Positions 27,801 to 43,500 of a stretch of 64,000 nt of DNA are shown piece by piece. Origin of the DNA: Telmatactis stephensoni (lineage: Eukaryota; Cnidaria; Anthozoa; Actiniaria; Isophelliidae); contig JALIZF010001534.1 in the NCBI GenBank assembly GCA_029948255.1, forward strand, positions 186,001 to 250,000, read 5' to 3'. Both the position numbers and the translations under genes were made by a program. The notes beneath the pieces were generated by a model. That model ran no database searches and was not told the origin of the DNA. It saw nothing but the letters and a program-made list of their open reading frames with translations. Position 1 is the stretch's first letter; every line of letters starts with the position of its first letter.

Positions 27801-30800
27801 CAAGATGAGGCCCAAGAGTGAATATGTTATTGAAAGTCTTCGTGGTACTCCTGGCTTGGCTGACTATTATGCTCAACATCTATCAACGGTCCTACAGGTT
27901 TGCGGACCCCTCATTTATTTTTTGATGAAGCTTTTAAAATTTTAATCGATTGATTTGATTATTTTTTTCCCCGAGGAAATACGGCTTGCTCGCGATGCAA
28001 CTAGGGTTTTTCCTATGATCAAAGTGATTTCACTTACAATCCTGTCTTTGGTGGTTCGTAAAAGCATACGAACGTGCAACATGTTAGATTGTCGAGTAGC
28101 CAAAATATATCGGCTTGTCTAGTCGACCTGCTGGTAGCTAGTTAATCGATTGATTCTTATAATGCTTGTGCATTATAATCATTTCGTATATATATGAAGA
28201 TCAATGGATCAAACATTGTGAAATAAAAGACGTAGGGCATTGTTGTTGTTACTTGAACACACACAAAAAAAAAATTACCTAAAATTTTGATCTGGACAAA
28301 GTCTTCCATGTAGAGGCAAACATTAGAATTTCTCCCCCCAGCTCTATCTTTTGTTGTTCTTCTTGAATGCAAAAATATGTTGAATTCGTCGTCCATTTCG
28401 GATTCATGTCCATCATCTAACCATCTTGAAGGCTCCACGATTCAACTCATGGAGGAGTCACGACTAGAATTTCAGCACTCCACGATAATTAAATACAGAC
28501 ATTGTTCAAAGAAAACGCCTTTTAGATCGTTAAATTCCAAAGCAAGTTTCCTGTGAAGAACGATCTTGATAGTGCACGATCTCGTACGCAGAGCTTACGT
28601 TACTTTCGGCCTGCCTTCAATCACGTCGAGCATGCGCAGTAGCATAGTTTAACAATTGACGAGTGAGTGCGTTAGTGACACATTTGCATATTCGACTCCT
28701 CACTATAACTCGTGGATTTCAATCTCCAGTTAAAAAGGTATCTTAAATTTTTGATGGTATTTTTGTTCAAAAGTTATGACCACGCCTCTGTGAAATTGCT
28801 TGATAAACTTTGTTCGGCGCAGGTTTGCGGCTAAACTAAAATAGATATCAAAAATCTGAGACACCCATCCGAAACATATCCTGATATCTTTCATTTAGTC
28901 GTAGCGTTACGTTAGGTGACATGATTAGTAAGGAAATTGGTTTGGGGCTCGAGTCTCGGTGAGTTTAGTTCTTATCTTGATCTGGTGTGCATCAAAATGC
29001 ATCCACACTTCACTAAAATGTAATGTTGGTTGACTTATGAATTATTCATGATTTTGAGAAGGATCGATCTTGTATCTTTTTAAAATTATTTTATCTTTAA
29101 CTTGTTTTCAGGTTCCAACAAGTGGTAATTACACGGTTTTGATCACATGCGATGATGCGTGTGAAGTGTGGCTAGACAGTGTTGCAGAAGAAGGAATTGA
29201 TCTTCTTCCTTCCCGTCAGGGGGATTTGCTCGCATACACAGAAAAATATGCCCGATTTTTTGAATGGCAAAAGTAAGAATGAAGTTGACTTATAACTTGA
29301 TTCATTTTGCATTCTAAAATCAACATGTGTATCATAAACCATTATTCTAAATTGTTGACTCGATACTTGTTAAAGGGGGAAGACGATCAAAATCGGTTAA
29401 AATTGGAAATGGATTATTCGTAGTTGAAGTAACTCAATGATAACAATAAATGCATATGAAGAATTACTTTCCCAAAATTCTGCATTTTAAGCTCATTATC
29501 ACCGAGAAATTTGGATTTAAAAGCCAAGAGAGCAATAGGTTTGAGTAAATGACGTCATTTGCATACAATTCAGATGCTAATATACTTGATAATTTTGATC
29601 TCTCTCTTTTGAATATAAATAAAATATGTTGCTGTGTGATTATAGGAGCCATATAGCTAAGTTCAACCGAGTTTCAAGTCATTTTCAAATTCCATCGTAG
29701 TCCCACTTTAATATGCATTAGCAATGTACAAAAACCATCATCACAATAATTCAATACTGAACACCAAATGTAGCTCAGGAGCCTCTTATTAGGAGTACCC
29801 ATGTAGTACTAAACTACTAATATATAACACAGAATAAAGCGAGAGTATATCGACAGCTTGACACTGAGCTGTACTTTGCACAGAGATAGTGGATTTGGTC
29901 CAGAAATGCTTTACTAGTACTGACGAGCATGCACTCTGTCCAGGCCCGTTAAATTAGCGACAGGTAGCGCTCTTTTCTCGAAACCCTTGACCCTTGGAGT
30001 GTACGATAACTCCTATCCTTTAAAAATATTTTCCCTTGACATTGGAGATATCCACACGTACTCCGACATTGAAAGTAATATTACGTCATGACCGGAAGTG
30101 CAACATATGATTTGTCAATTTCTGCATGTTTGACGTGGAACTATGTTTTTAACATATCCAAGTTATTATAAACCGTCAAAGTATACATAAGACTATTTTC
30201 TTATGTTGATAGTATCCAGTATTTTGGTAGTTTAAACCGTTTTCTTAAGTGTTGTTTAATTAAACATTTTCAAAAATATTTATATTTATTTATATTATTA
30301 TATATTTATATATATATATATATATTATTTATATATTTATTTATTTATTGTATTTATATTTTTTTCTTGCAGATACCCTAGCCAAACGTCAAAGCCAGTC
30401 TATTTACATCAATGTGCCTTTTACCAAGTTAGTGTTTACATGATTGAAATTTGGGGCGCTGATCATGTATCTGTAGGAATGAGGCTTCCAAATGGAGGAC
30501 ACTTTGAGAGTCCAATCAGGAAAAGCAGACTTTATAGAACATTAACTGGTATACTATAATATTCAGCTTACTCCCCAAACATCTATTTGCAACCCTTATT
30601 ATAATTATTACCTACTTTTTTGCTTCAAACTGAACATAATATTTTTCACAAAGGAAAGAGGACTTTCCAGGTATCATTTGGTACAAATAATACTTTCCTG
30701 GCGTTTGTTGGACCCAAACTCACATTTAATGGTAAGGACGTGTTGTCATACTTAAATCGATATCATATGTTTTGAACTAGATCACACCTTGATTTCGAAT

Positions 30801-31531
30801 AAATTTCAGTATGCGGAAGTTGTTGAAATGGGAAAAAAGGACTGTTTCATTTGCTGTATCGCTGTTTTGTTTTAGCACGAGGCTTTAGGCATCCACTTCT
30901 ACGTGATCGACTTGACATTAATGTTACGTTGATATCATTCATCGATGGTCAAACTGGGTTCTCAAGCATAAAAATCGCTTGGTGAAACCGAGACAAGTTT
31001 GGTTCAAATAGAACAGCTCAAACCGGATTTTGATGTCGGAGGGTTGGAAATAAATTCTGAAAAATTGACTGACCATTTACATTCCACCCGAAATAAACGG
31101 TTTTTGTCAAATGGTTCGGACAATTCGAGTTGGTTCATTCCAACCGAAATGGCTGAACAACCTCAGAAATTGTCCTCTATTTTCGATTGGATATTCCGAG
31201 AAATTGAAGTTTTCATTTGCATTCCAACCAAAAATACCGGTTTTTGCACAAATGGGAAGCACCCTTCACATCAAAGTCAGACGTGCATATTGCAGCATTA
31301 ATTATTGTTATGAAATCTCTCGATGAGATCCTACCCTCCTACTGAAAAAAAATGAAAATATGACAAGGGGACAAAGAGGACACAATTATATAGTACTAAG
31401 AATTTATACTTAACGCTTCAAGAAATGTTTCCGTAAATAGATCGATGTTTATTTTGTTATGTTTAATTCAGGTTGTACCTGTAAATGGTTACATTTTCTT
31501 GTTGGCCTATTTTTGTTTGTTTGTTTGTTTG

Positions 31532-31563
<32 letters not shown>

Positions 31564-34500
31564 GGTTAACACCTATCTTTGGTTTTGGAGAACAATAAAG
31601 ATCATTTTTAGTCATGCATAATGGTCAAATTGATGGTCGAGCATATGATCAGTTAACTGATTATTTGCCATGTGCCATCTTCAATTTCGTTCGTATCACG
31701 TCGGGATGAGGTCCCTGGCCTCCAGCTTTGTCTTTATATACCCGCAAGTGAAATCATGCATAATGTATGCCAATGAGACTCACTATCACCAACATTCCTA
31801 CCATTATACCTACATCACTCGACTCACATGTTGATTTTCACCGAGGGAGGATGAGAAAACCGGAAAACTCTGGTAAGGGTAAAAACCAACAAATCAAACT
31901 AACTTAGCTCAATTGAAGTATGGTCCTAGCCTGAACAACAGAGCTGAAAGTGAGTGGTGAACCACTACCTCAAGTGATAATAAGTAAATCCTAATAAAAA
32001 CTAACCAATTTACAGGTTTTGTCCAGTTTTGCTGCCATGGTATTTACTGCCCTCGATGTCCTCTTAAAGTATCTTTATCATTAATAAACAAGACAACTGT
32101 ACTAAGTGACTCTCTTGAAATGACTTGTGAAAAGAAGAGTTTTGTTTTTGTTATTAACGACGTTCTGCAGCCAGGAAGTTATCCAGTGACGGTATGTGAA
32201 CATTGACTTAATTACTCGGGCTTCCGTAGGAATGCCCGAGTTATAAATTGAACTTCGTTATCATTATTTTCCTCGTTCAGGCGCAAAACGCAGTCTAGTA
32301 GGTAAAGCGCATGCGTATAGATAGTAGAGCGCATGCGTGGAATTAATTACTCGGGCTTAAGCAGAGCACATGCGGTTGGACATCATGGCGGCTGGATTGT
32401 CGAAGATGTCGCTGTCAAATTTAAGGGTTAACAAAGAGAACTCATGCATGATTTACTACATAGAAAGCCCGAGTTCACGCAGCTATGCGTCTTGTTAGCA
32501 AATGCATTGGGATTCAGCTAGAGGACGACGAAAGATAAGCTGTTTACACTTAAATTTAATTTGCGATCAAATCCCTTAACTGATCAACAATATCCATCTT
32601 AGTTGGTTACCAATAAATGAAATGCTACAGCTCAGAGATGTCACCATGGTCTACAAATGTCTACATGGCCTCGTTACAAATTATCTCGAAACCAAGTTGG
32701 TCAAGCGCTCTACCATCCACCACTACAATACTAGGCAAAAGGACAACATAAACATTACACTCAAAAGAACATCAACAGCTCAGAGGTCCTTTTTTGACCA
32801 CGCCATATCCTCATGGAACAATTTAAGCGACGATACTAAGAACAGTACAAACATTACTAGTTTTAAACGTTCTACCCGAAGTGAATTGTGGGCCCGTCTA
32901 TAATTAATTGCTGTTTTTAATCCTAATAGTCCATATATTTGATAAATTATTTATTTCTTACCATACAATGTATTCTCATTAGAATTTATATATATACACC
33001 CATTTTTGTAAATTAGTATTGAAAATCCCCTTTGGGAATCACTAATAAACGTATTGTATTGTATTGTATTGCATCTTTGTGTACTTCTAATTTCCAGGTC
33101 TCGAAAGATTTCGTCAACGTGACGATTTTACATTCTAAAGAACTGGTTGGAAACATTATAGTCACAGGTAATTAATAGTATACAATGCCACAATAAATGA
33201 ATCATCACTTACACGGTTAGGGACTGGTCATAAAGTACAGGGGGGGGGGGGGGTGGGCGGGTAAAACTAAAATTGGGTAGTAATGTTTTGCAATGACCCA
33301 TCAAAAAATTTAGCTGAAAATGAAATGGCCCAACCCAATCCCAAGGTCATGAAATGGTAATGACCCACCCCAGAATTTAGTAATAACAAAAATGAACCTT
33401 AAGTATTTAACCAGTCAAAACTGCCAAAAAAAATTTCTCTGGATCACTTTTCTCCTGTTTCTTAAGACTTAAGCTGGCATGTCATCGTTATTTCTATCTA
33501 ATTGTTCATCTTCCTCGCTGCTCTCAGTATCAGGGGTGGCGAATGGTACCTAGAAAATCGTGGGTCTCGACAACTTTTCATCCGATCTCGGAATCTCGGA
33601 AGCCTTTGTGATGGGTTTCGAACTTTCGATTTTCCGTGTTTCTTCCCGTCTCCGAGGAGTCTCGGTTTTTCAGGGCGGAAGGTCTCGAAGTCTCAGATTT
33701 GTTTTCTTTGGAGCTCAGAGGGAAACAACTTCAACTTTTCAGTTAAAAACTTCCCAGGTGATATGGCTGCTCTTACGACGCAAGGTGCAAATCACTCCAC
33801 AAAGGCATTGCACTGAATGAGTTGCCAACAACGAGTTGCAATTTTCCAAATATCAATAACTAGCTCTTGCCGAAGCGTAAGCCACTAAAATTTTTGTAGT
33901 AATAGAGTTTATTTGCAAAGGTAGCTCATCCGGCAGTTGTTTTAAAGTATTATATTTCCTTGTACCTACACGAGCGCGAAGCGCGAGCCGCTCAGCAAAA
34001 ATCTTGCTGTAAAATAGTTCACAATGACTGCTTTCCGGGTGATTTTAGAACTGAATTTCTAGTTAATAACACTTTTCAGATTCGGATGCTTCAGTATTTC
34101 TAGGTTCGGGCTCGGTTTTCTCAGCACTCAGTCTCGGTCTCGGATTTTCGAAAAGCGTTAGTCTCAGTCTTGGATTTTCAAACAGGAGTCTCGGCGTCTC
34201 AGCGAGTCTCGGATTTTAGCATTCGCCACTCCTAGTATCATCTGGTGAATCTGATGGCATAGATGATCCTTATAGTAGTGACAATGTTGACACTGATGTT
34301 GAGGTTGTTTCATAAAAAAATATTTAATACAAAAAGAAAAGAATCATGATTCAGTTTAGTTTGTCATTAAAAGTTTGAAGTCTCTGATTTGTTTGTCATG
34401 TCCATTTTTATTTTGATCATGGCCCACCCCTTGATGATACTCAGTTTGCACGCAGCCCACCCTTTTCTGAAGCGGAAAACTATATGGCCTACCCCTTGAT

Positions 34501-37500
34501 TTTGCCCGCCCACCCTCCCCTGTACTTTATGACCAGTCCCTTAGCATACTGGATAACCTTGTGTGGAAATAGAACAGATAGTAATTTATAATTAACATTC
34601 ACCAGCATTGGTAAATCGAGGACTTAATTTAGACAACCTACTAAGGATTTGCAATATCTTCTATTATCTGTCGCAGCTAAATTGGTTGAACAGTGCAATT
34701 TTACGAACGGAATTTGTAGATGGCTTTCGAACGAGGGTAAAGGACTCTGGAAGACCTTGAATGCCAACACTGGATCAGCAAGCAAAGGTATTTGACTAAT
34801 GAAAATATTAAAGAAATGGTTCACGCTTAGCGTGCGTCCATCGTGAAATGGATGCACTTGGGCTAACGCCTCGTGCGACTCTTATGCTTCTTTCGTGCTT
34901 AGCAACCTCCCAAGTGCATCCATTTCACGATGGACGCACGCTAAGCGTGAACCATTTCTTTTATAACATAGCCACAATATTAAAACGCGAATTTGTTGAT
35001 CAAATACAAAATTCTCACCACACTCCACGATTGACAAAGGCAGTAGTTTGGAAACTGAATACTGTCGTTGTGAGCCGTGTTGTCATTTGTTCAAAACTAT
35101 AAACTGGTCCTGAACTACTAGAAAAACTATTTTGTTAAACCAGAAGTTAGAAGAATGGAAAGACAACATCTAGAGAAAAACTACACAGGCTTTTGGAGAT
35201 TTTTTGTCGCCAAATTTCGATGGTTTGTTGTGTTTCCTGTCACTTTAGTTTCTGAAATTCCACGAGTGGAAGAAAACCGAGTAGAGCAACAAGTATTTCG
35301 TCGAAGCTTACAAATATTGGATCGACATCATTAGCTTGTGGAAGAATTTCGTTCAGTGGTCAAATATTCAAGCATTCTTGAGTGGAATGGAGGAATCGTT
35401 TGAAGGTAGATTTACTGTAAGTTTCTATGTTTTTGATGTAACTTCTCATTCAAATTTTGATCGAACTTGTGAGATTTTGTTATGCTTTTCTAGATTTATC
35501 TTCTCCTTCAGCATACCAAAGTATTTGTCAATAAAAGACAATCAATGAAATAAGAAAAAACTGTGTTTTTTGTTAATTTTTCAAGGTTTGTTTTTGAGTT
35601 TTTGTGAGCTTTTGCCGTCTAAAGCAATGAAAAAACTATAACATTTTTTCGAGAAAAGAGAAAATCTGACGTGAGCGTGCGTCCATCGTGAAATGGTTCA
35701 CGGTAAATTAGCCAATCAGAGCGCGCGCTTTATTGTAGCTATGTTATAAATTTGAATAACTCATAAGATGATTTATACATTCAAAAATCAATTAATTGAA
35801 TAAGATAATAATAATTAATTGTAATTGTAATTGTAATTGTAATTGTAATATTAATTAAATGTACCCATAATAGTTCTTCATTTTGATTTCGTCATCAGCC
35901 AACAGTCAACAACTTACTCGCAATCGGAAGCGCAAGCCTGTCAGCCCTTCAACTGACGTCAAGTTTCCAAATCATTACATCACCATTGATGGAAATTACT
36001 CATCTTTCTTAGAAAGCGATTATTTAAAGTGGGAGCAATTTCACACACAGTCCGGTCTGTGTTTGCAGTTTCTGTACTACATGCCAAGCAACTCAAAGGC
36101 AGTCTTAATGGTTGTCCAAATAACAAATGAGGGAAAAGTCGTGATGTGGAATTTGAGAGGTTACCATGGAGATAAGTGGTTAGAAGGGCGTACTTCCTTA
36201 AAAAGTAATCTGAGGTCAAAGGTACTTGATATTGAACTTGTTTTTCTTTAAAAAGTTGAAATTAGTAGGTCAAATTAAAATTAAGTGACCATCAAGATGA
36301 GTGCACGAAAGCGCCAGACGATGTTGGGAAGAGGAGGAAGAGGAAAATTTGAACGCTGCAAGCATGGGTAAAGTCAGGGTCAGAATGAATGACCCGATCT
36401 GACAGTTCTTGTGCTGTACTATCCCGTGTATGGGGGGGGGGGGAGCAGTGAAGTGTGATTAATTAAGCTATTCTAGCTTGTATTGACGCTAATTTAGCTA
36501 TCCGCACAAACATTGACCCGTTCAAAGCATAGAAGCTGAGACCAAAATCAACAATGTGAAATGCGTTCTTTGTGATTTCTATGATTTTCCATGCATCACC
36601 GAACCTGTACCTATTTGTAATTAACTATTATTGTTGTACAGATTGCTTTCCTTGGAACAGGTGATATAAATGGAACTGTGAACATAGCTTTAACAAACAT
36701 TAAAATTGCTACAAAGAAGTGTGACGTATATCCCAAATATGCAAGTCCAGGTGAAAGTTTGCTTTTAGTTTGTACAAAATTGCCTTCATAAATTGTGATC
36801 AGTTTGTTTCTTCGTAGTAATTTGTGGGCCTTCACGTAAAGATAGTTACTGTAAAACTAGATGTAGCTTATGATGCTTAACTTACTTCATAGGTTTTCGA
36901 TGTGAAAAAGGCGAGTTTCAATGCAATAACAAACACTGTATAAAAGACAATCTGAGATGCAATGGTGATATCAATTGTATCGATGGATCTGATGAAAAGG
37001 GATGTTATTGTTCAACAAATAAGTTTCTTTGCTCTAATGGAAAATGTATATCGGGAGAAAGCTTGTGTGACAACAGGAAGGACTGTGAAAATGGAGCAGA
37101 TGAGCATTATTGTGGTAAGACAATGGCTCTAATTAGGTTATGAACAGTTTTTTAATCGTATTGTCATCCGACCAGAACCACTGGTTCAGTTCTTTACATT
37201 CCATGTGCATTGCATTATATTTTGTTTTTCTTACTAAGATCCTGATTGTAAAGAGTTCCAATGTGTTAGTGGCAAATGTATCAAATGGTCCTCAACATGT
37301 GGTAATGTAAAAAATCCGTGTCAAGATACTGGAGACAAACCATCAATATGTGGTAAGGATAAATCAAACTGAAGATTTCATATGTGTACATGTAAATGTT
37401 GCCCATGATAATTTGCTTCCTGTGCATTTTGCAGCCCAATATCGAACAGCATTCCAATGCATCCCAATACCGAACCGCATCCGAATGTATCCCAATACCA

Positions 37501-40500
37501 CAAAATAAAGTGCATTTAGGAAGGAGCCCATTACTAACATGATAGGCTGCAATGACAAAGTGACTCTTGGAGCCAATCCCAGTTCACTTTTTCCAATTTC
37601 TTATGCGCAATTTTTGCATGAAAATAAGAAAATATAAGTAATATAATGTCGTCGTTGCTCTATTTTGTCAAATTCAATCACATTAGATCGATATACAGCT
37701 GACTCAAGTTGTTGCTGTTGTTGTTTTGTTTGTTTGTTCATTTGTTTGTTTTTTGTTTTTTACCAAAGGAACAGTCCAGTGCCCTTTAAATAACATGGGC
37801 TGCTCCTCGAACAAATCGGGACAAAACGATAATGGATTATCAATTTGCAGAACTTTTATATGTAAGTACGTTCTAAAAGATCAAAGAAAACTTGTCAACA
37901 CTATTTTCATTCTACGATAATCTATCTAGTTGTAACTCAGTCTTTACCTACAATCAAACAAGTGAAAGGAGACTTCAGAGGTCATCCTATTTAAAAAAAA
38001 ATCATCTTTTTATGGACTCGATCACACATTGATGTGGCCAGGCCGCACACATGTTGGTTCGATTGTCCGACAAAAAGAACTTTTGCAATAGGTATATCAT
38101 GTGTGGTCATTCAATTCCAAAGTTGAAGCTGTCTCTTTATATCCTAGCTCCGTGTTCTTTCGATAGTGGTGACTTGTGTGGATTGAACTACGATCGAGAA
38201 GCAGCATTTCTGTGGACACATCAGACAGGCCATACACAAACGCCTGCAACCGGACCAAAGATTGACCATACGGAGCTGTCTTCCAAAGGTATCGATACTA
38301 CTGTAGGGACCATTTTCTTTTGTTTTTTCCTTATATTCAAATGCTCAGATTTCATTTACATCCATTTTAAAGCCAAATTCAAAACGTTTTATCGCCTTTG
38401 GCCGAAAATGTATATCTAAGATATCGAGGAAGTTGTTGGATAGATTTAATATATTTTTCTTAATTTTTTCACAGCATCAGAGTTTAATAAAGAAATGTAC
38501 TTTGAAAGCTGTCCCATAATTTCCTTAATCGGTGTCTTTGATAAATATTTTTATAGACAAAGAATCGACAGTCGTTTTGCATTTGGCTGCATGAACTTAG
38601 TCACTGTAGCTTTTTTATTTGAAAGTTATGAATTCGAAGTGTTGAACTAATGAAATATCTGAAAGAAATAATGATGTGCGATTATAGTCTGTGATCGTTA
38701 TACCCTTTGCTGACACTAAAAATTCTTTAGGGACATACATCTACGTTGAAGCATCTCAACGAAATCCTGGTGAAAAAGCAAGATTGATCAGTGGTTGGTT
38801 TAATGCTGAAGAGGTCTTATGTTTGCAGTTCTGGTATCACATGTTTGGTAAACACATTGGTTCACTTAGAATACTATTGAAGACTAACCAATCAGAACAT
38901 GTGGTTTGGGAGCAACAAGGTGATCATGGTGACCTATGGAGGTTTGGACAAACTACTTTGAACACTACATCAAAATATAAGGTAACGAACTTTTGCATCC
39001 TCGTGACCCAAAAAGGGCTATTATATACTGCTCATTTCTTGCTCTAAAACTACGCCTGGGAACGTACGTTGTCTGTTAGAACTTGTTCCGAATTCAAATT
39101 CACAATGACTTCATATATTTAGGAATTTAGGAATGCTCACAGTATACCATGTATGTTATATGTTTTTGTAAAGCGCCTAGAGCAGATTTTGGATAGGCGC
39201 TATATAAATGATCATTATTATTAGTAGTAGTGGTACGAGGTACAAATACATATAAACTCATACAGGGCCTGGACAATAGGACTCATGCTCCCCTACTAAG
39301 CCTAGTGCCAGTCCAACCCCAACCCCTATATATCTCTAGATAATCCCAACCGTTAAATCCCATTGTACACTATAAACTATAAACTATAAACTGATCATGA
39401 TCTAGTCATTTTAACACTTCTAATAATTTGTCTATATACTCTAGATGTTGATTTATAGACATAGACCTGATATGTCGAGGGAAAAAAAAAAGATAACAAT
39501 TTACTTTAGGAACAAGTTCTAATAAACAATGTTCCTGGTAGTATTTTTCTTGGAGTGAGAAACGAGCGTTCCTTTTACGATGAACTATTTGACGACCGAA
39601 ATTTTGCTGAGTTTGCACGTTTGCTTTTTGCTGTTTTTCTGAATTTATCTATTTTCCGTTCAGTTTGTTTTTGAAGGCGTGGTGACAGGTGATATTGAAG
39701 GCGACATAGCTATTGATGACATCACCCTTCAAGACGGATATTGTAAAACTATTATTTCTCAGCCAAGTAAGCAAATGTTATTTCCATTTAAAGATAAAGT
39801 CCCGGCCTTTAGCACACATCTTTTACCGAAAGCTGCACATATGTGCATTGCACTCAAGTAAACCACGGCAAGCTATATTGAAGCTAGCTTAATAACCTAT
39901 GTTTATGAAGTATCTATTTTCGGATAAAAGTGTATGTAATGCTAATAAAGTCCGCCGGACAATGAGGACTTGACGGGACTCCAAGTCCAGCAATTAGTTT
40001 CAGTCCGAGGACTTGAACTAACTGCAAAGACTTGAAATCCCGTCAAGTCCGAATTAGAGGATTTTGATCGACTTCAAATTCTCATTAATTATTCGGGAGG
40101 ATCTTTCTTCAGATAATTATCTGTATGTTACAATGTATACTATCAACCAATAGTTATGAATTGCTCATTACAAAACGTCCAAAAATTCCATTCTGATCAA
40201 CGAATTCGCTTGTGACTTCGTGGTTAGGGAAAGGAATAGGGGAGTTAGACTAGATTAGAGGTTCGGGACTCGAGTCTCGGTAGGTTCGTGAAAAAGTCTG
40301 AAACGTTTTTTTTAAATGCATTAAAAGTTAAACTCGTTCACACACTTGACGCATATAAAAATCTCTATCCGTTTACAATATCGGGAAAAATGAATAAATG
40401 AAAATGATTGTGAATAAAAAAAAACTTCCTATGATGACAAATGACTTTTAATATAAAAAGAAAAGTTTTTAAAGTAGATTTAAATGTTGTCATTGTCTCG

Positions 40501-43500
40501 ACTGACTTTATATGGCCAGGGAGAGAGTTCCATAGCTTGGAAGTAGCATGTAGAAAGCTTCGTTCGCCATACGTGATCGTTCTGGGTCGTCAACAAACAG
40601 CGATTAGAAGTACGGAGCAAACGAGTAGGTCGATGCTTTTGGACGATAGACGTCAGGTGAGCTTCGGTGATCAAAAGTTCATGAAGGATTTTGTAGGTAA
40701 TAAGTAGAATTTTGAGGTTTATCCTAGACTCAACTGGTGGCCATGCAGTACAGGCCATTCAAGACAGGGGTTATATACAGCTAAAGGAGCTGCGCAATTT
40801 TGAACTCTTTGCAGTTTCTCAATCTGATATTTTCGAAGATCGTAGAGTAGGCTGTTGCAATAATCAAGGTATCTCTTAGTGGATTCTTCTGCAATCAGTT
40901 TTTGGAAAATTACTTTGAGTGAAAAAAAAATTGTTAGGCAACGGTTTTTAGCAAAGTCAATATTAGTAATGATTAATGATGCTCTGTTGGCAAGTCACGT
41001 TGTTGCTGCGTTTCAGCGCGTTTAAGTCTGGAATAGGATTTTAGGTTCAATTAGGATTTATGAGTAGCTCGTCAAGTTCAAGGTTGGCCATGTGGTGGCT
41101 TATCGCATACGCTGTTCCGGCAGTATTCCTAAGAAATAACGTTTTGCTCGGAGTTACAACAGGCTTTCTTTAATGTTTAAGACATTTTAGGTAGCAAATT
41201 TCTAGTAGGCTTTTTGGTGCCATTCTTGGAAGAAATAGTTATCAGAAGAGAAAATTCGAATTATCACATGATTAATTTGAACCAGTTCATTGGAAGACAA
41301 TTTTGTAATACTTGTTGCATTATGTGTGGAATATTCAGGTAAAGTTCCATCTCTAACGAGATGTCCAAATCAGCCAAAACATAGCGGATTAAATCTTTTA
41401 AGGAGGCTTCCTACAATTTCTTTAGTGCACGACCGGTCAAATTGAAACGGCTATAGTTCTAATATGAAATTGAAGCACCCACAGTTAGGACCTTTCGTCC
41501 AGTTACTACATAAAGAATGAAGGTTTTATTGGTAGGTGTTTTGTTTACATCGGGGTTTCCATAGCGACGAAACGATGACGTCACAGTTTTAGATTCCACT
41601 AAAGCAATTTTACGCGTTTTTTGACCTAAACTTTTAAAACGACGTCAACAAGAGGTTAATATTTAGAACTTTGGCTAGCATGCAGCGTATGAATTTTGGA
41701 GAAATTCGTTTAAAAAAATTTTGAAACATTCGCAATTCTTTAGCCCCCAAAATATCAATTTCTTGTTAGTTTCGACTAAATAATTTTAAAAGCAAGGCAA
41801 CACGACAACTCTTGTACTGTCCAAATGTTGTTCATATATCAGACTACTTCTCAACGAAGTTGCACGTCAGAAAATGCTTTGGATCTCCGTCAGCTTACGT
41901 CCTCTAAGACATGAAATTGGGCTGGATTTTATCAAAATTTATACAAAAACGTTTAGTGCTACAAAAGAAAAATCTCTAGGTCAACTGTTTTATCCCTTTG
42001 GTTGAGCAGTAGTCTAATATATATAGTTAAAAAATAAAAATATATAGAAAACAATACAAAATGATATTATTATTTTGTATTTAGTTTTCTATATATTTTT
42101 ATTCTGAAGAAGACCGAAGGGTCGAAACGTTAATAAAACGTTTTATCTACATGGATTGCTAGAAGTTACTCGGTTCACCTTCATCCTCTATTCAATGATA
42201 TGATAAAGTTCTTGGTGGCCACTTCACGCGAATCCTCGTTTGGATCCCTCTGCTGGGAGTCCTTCGTTGAAACACACGCCCCATTTCAATAGACCCTTGT
42301 CACGTTCGTATGACATTATAAGATCTTTGATGTATGGATAAAAGGAATTCACTATCAGATTTATCATATCGATATTAGTAAAATTGCAGAGTTTCGTAAA
42401 GATTGCCCTTAAACTGACGAAGATATGAATGTTTAATGTAAACATTTAGGGAAAACTTTGGTCAAAGAAATGTAGTGTGTCTAGCCTGATAACGAGGCTG
42501 GGCGTGCATGCGATGCACGTCCACAGTACATTTCTTTGTAAAAATTCTTACTTTCAAAAATTCATTTCTTCGTCAGTTGGAGGCCAATCTTTATGAAACT
42601 TTGCAATTTTACTAATAATCATTGTGATCAATTTTATAGTAAAATTCTTTTTCCAATAAATCAAATATCTTATAATGTTCATCGCTAGCGTGATAAGGGT
42701 CTATTCTACAGAACTAGAACTAGAACTAGAACTAGAACTAGAACTAGAACTAGAACTAGAACTAGAACTAGAACTAGAACTAGAACTAGAACTAGAACTA
42801 GAACTAGAACTAGAACTAGAACTAGAACTAGAACTAGAACTAGAACTAGAACTAGAACTAGAACTAGAACTAGAACTAGAACTAGAACTAGAACTAGAAC
42901 TAGAACTAGAACTAGAACTAGAACTAGAACTAGAACTAGAACTAGAACTAGAACTAGAACTAGAACTAGAACTAGAACTAGAACTAGAACTAGAACTAGA
43001 ACTAGAACTAGAACTAGAACTAGGAACTAGAACTAGAACTAGAACTAGAACTAGAACTAGAACTAGAACTAGAACTAGAACTAGAACTAGAACTAGAACT
43101 AGAACTAGAACTAGAACTAGACTAGAACTAGAACTAGAACTAGAACTAGAACTAGAACTAGAACTAGAACTAGAACTAGAACCTAGAACTAGAACTAGAA
43201 CTAGAACTAGAACTAGAACTAGAACTAGAACTAGAACTAGAACTAGAACTAGAACTAGAACTAGAACTAGAACTAGAACTAGAACTAGAACTAGAACTAG
43301 AACTAGAACTAGAACTAGAACTAGAACTAGAACTAGAACTAGAACTAGAACTAGAACTAGAACTAGAACTAGAACTAGAACTAGAACTAGAACTAGAACT
43401 AGAACTAGAACTAGAACTAGAACTAGAACTAGAACTAGAATAGAACTAGAACTAGAACTAGAACTAGAACTAGAAACTAGAACTAGAACTAGACTAGAAC

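Noticed and set aside
33502..33820. Two overlapping frames of about 100 codons
   Set aside because: They lie within the nested CTCGG-rich TIR element and have no domain match.
40441..40707. Plus-strand 88-codon frame
   Set aside because: Antisense of a broken LINE reverse transcriptase remnant.
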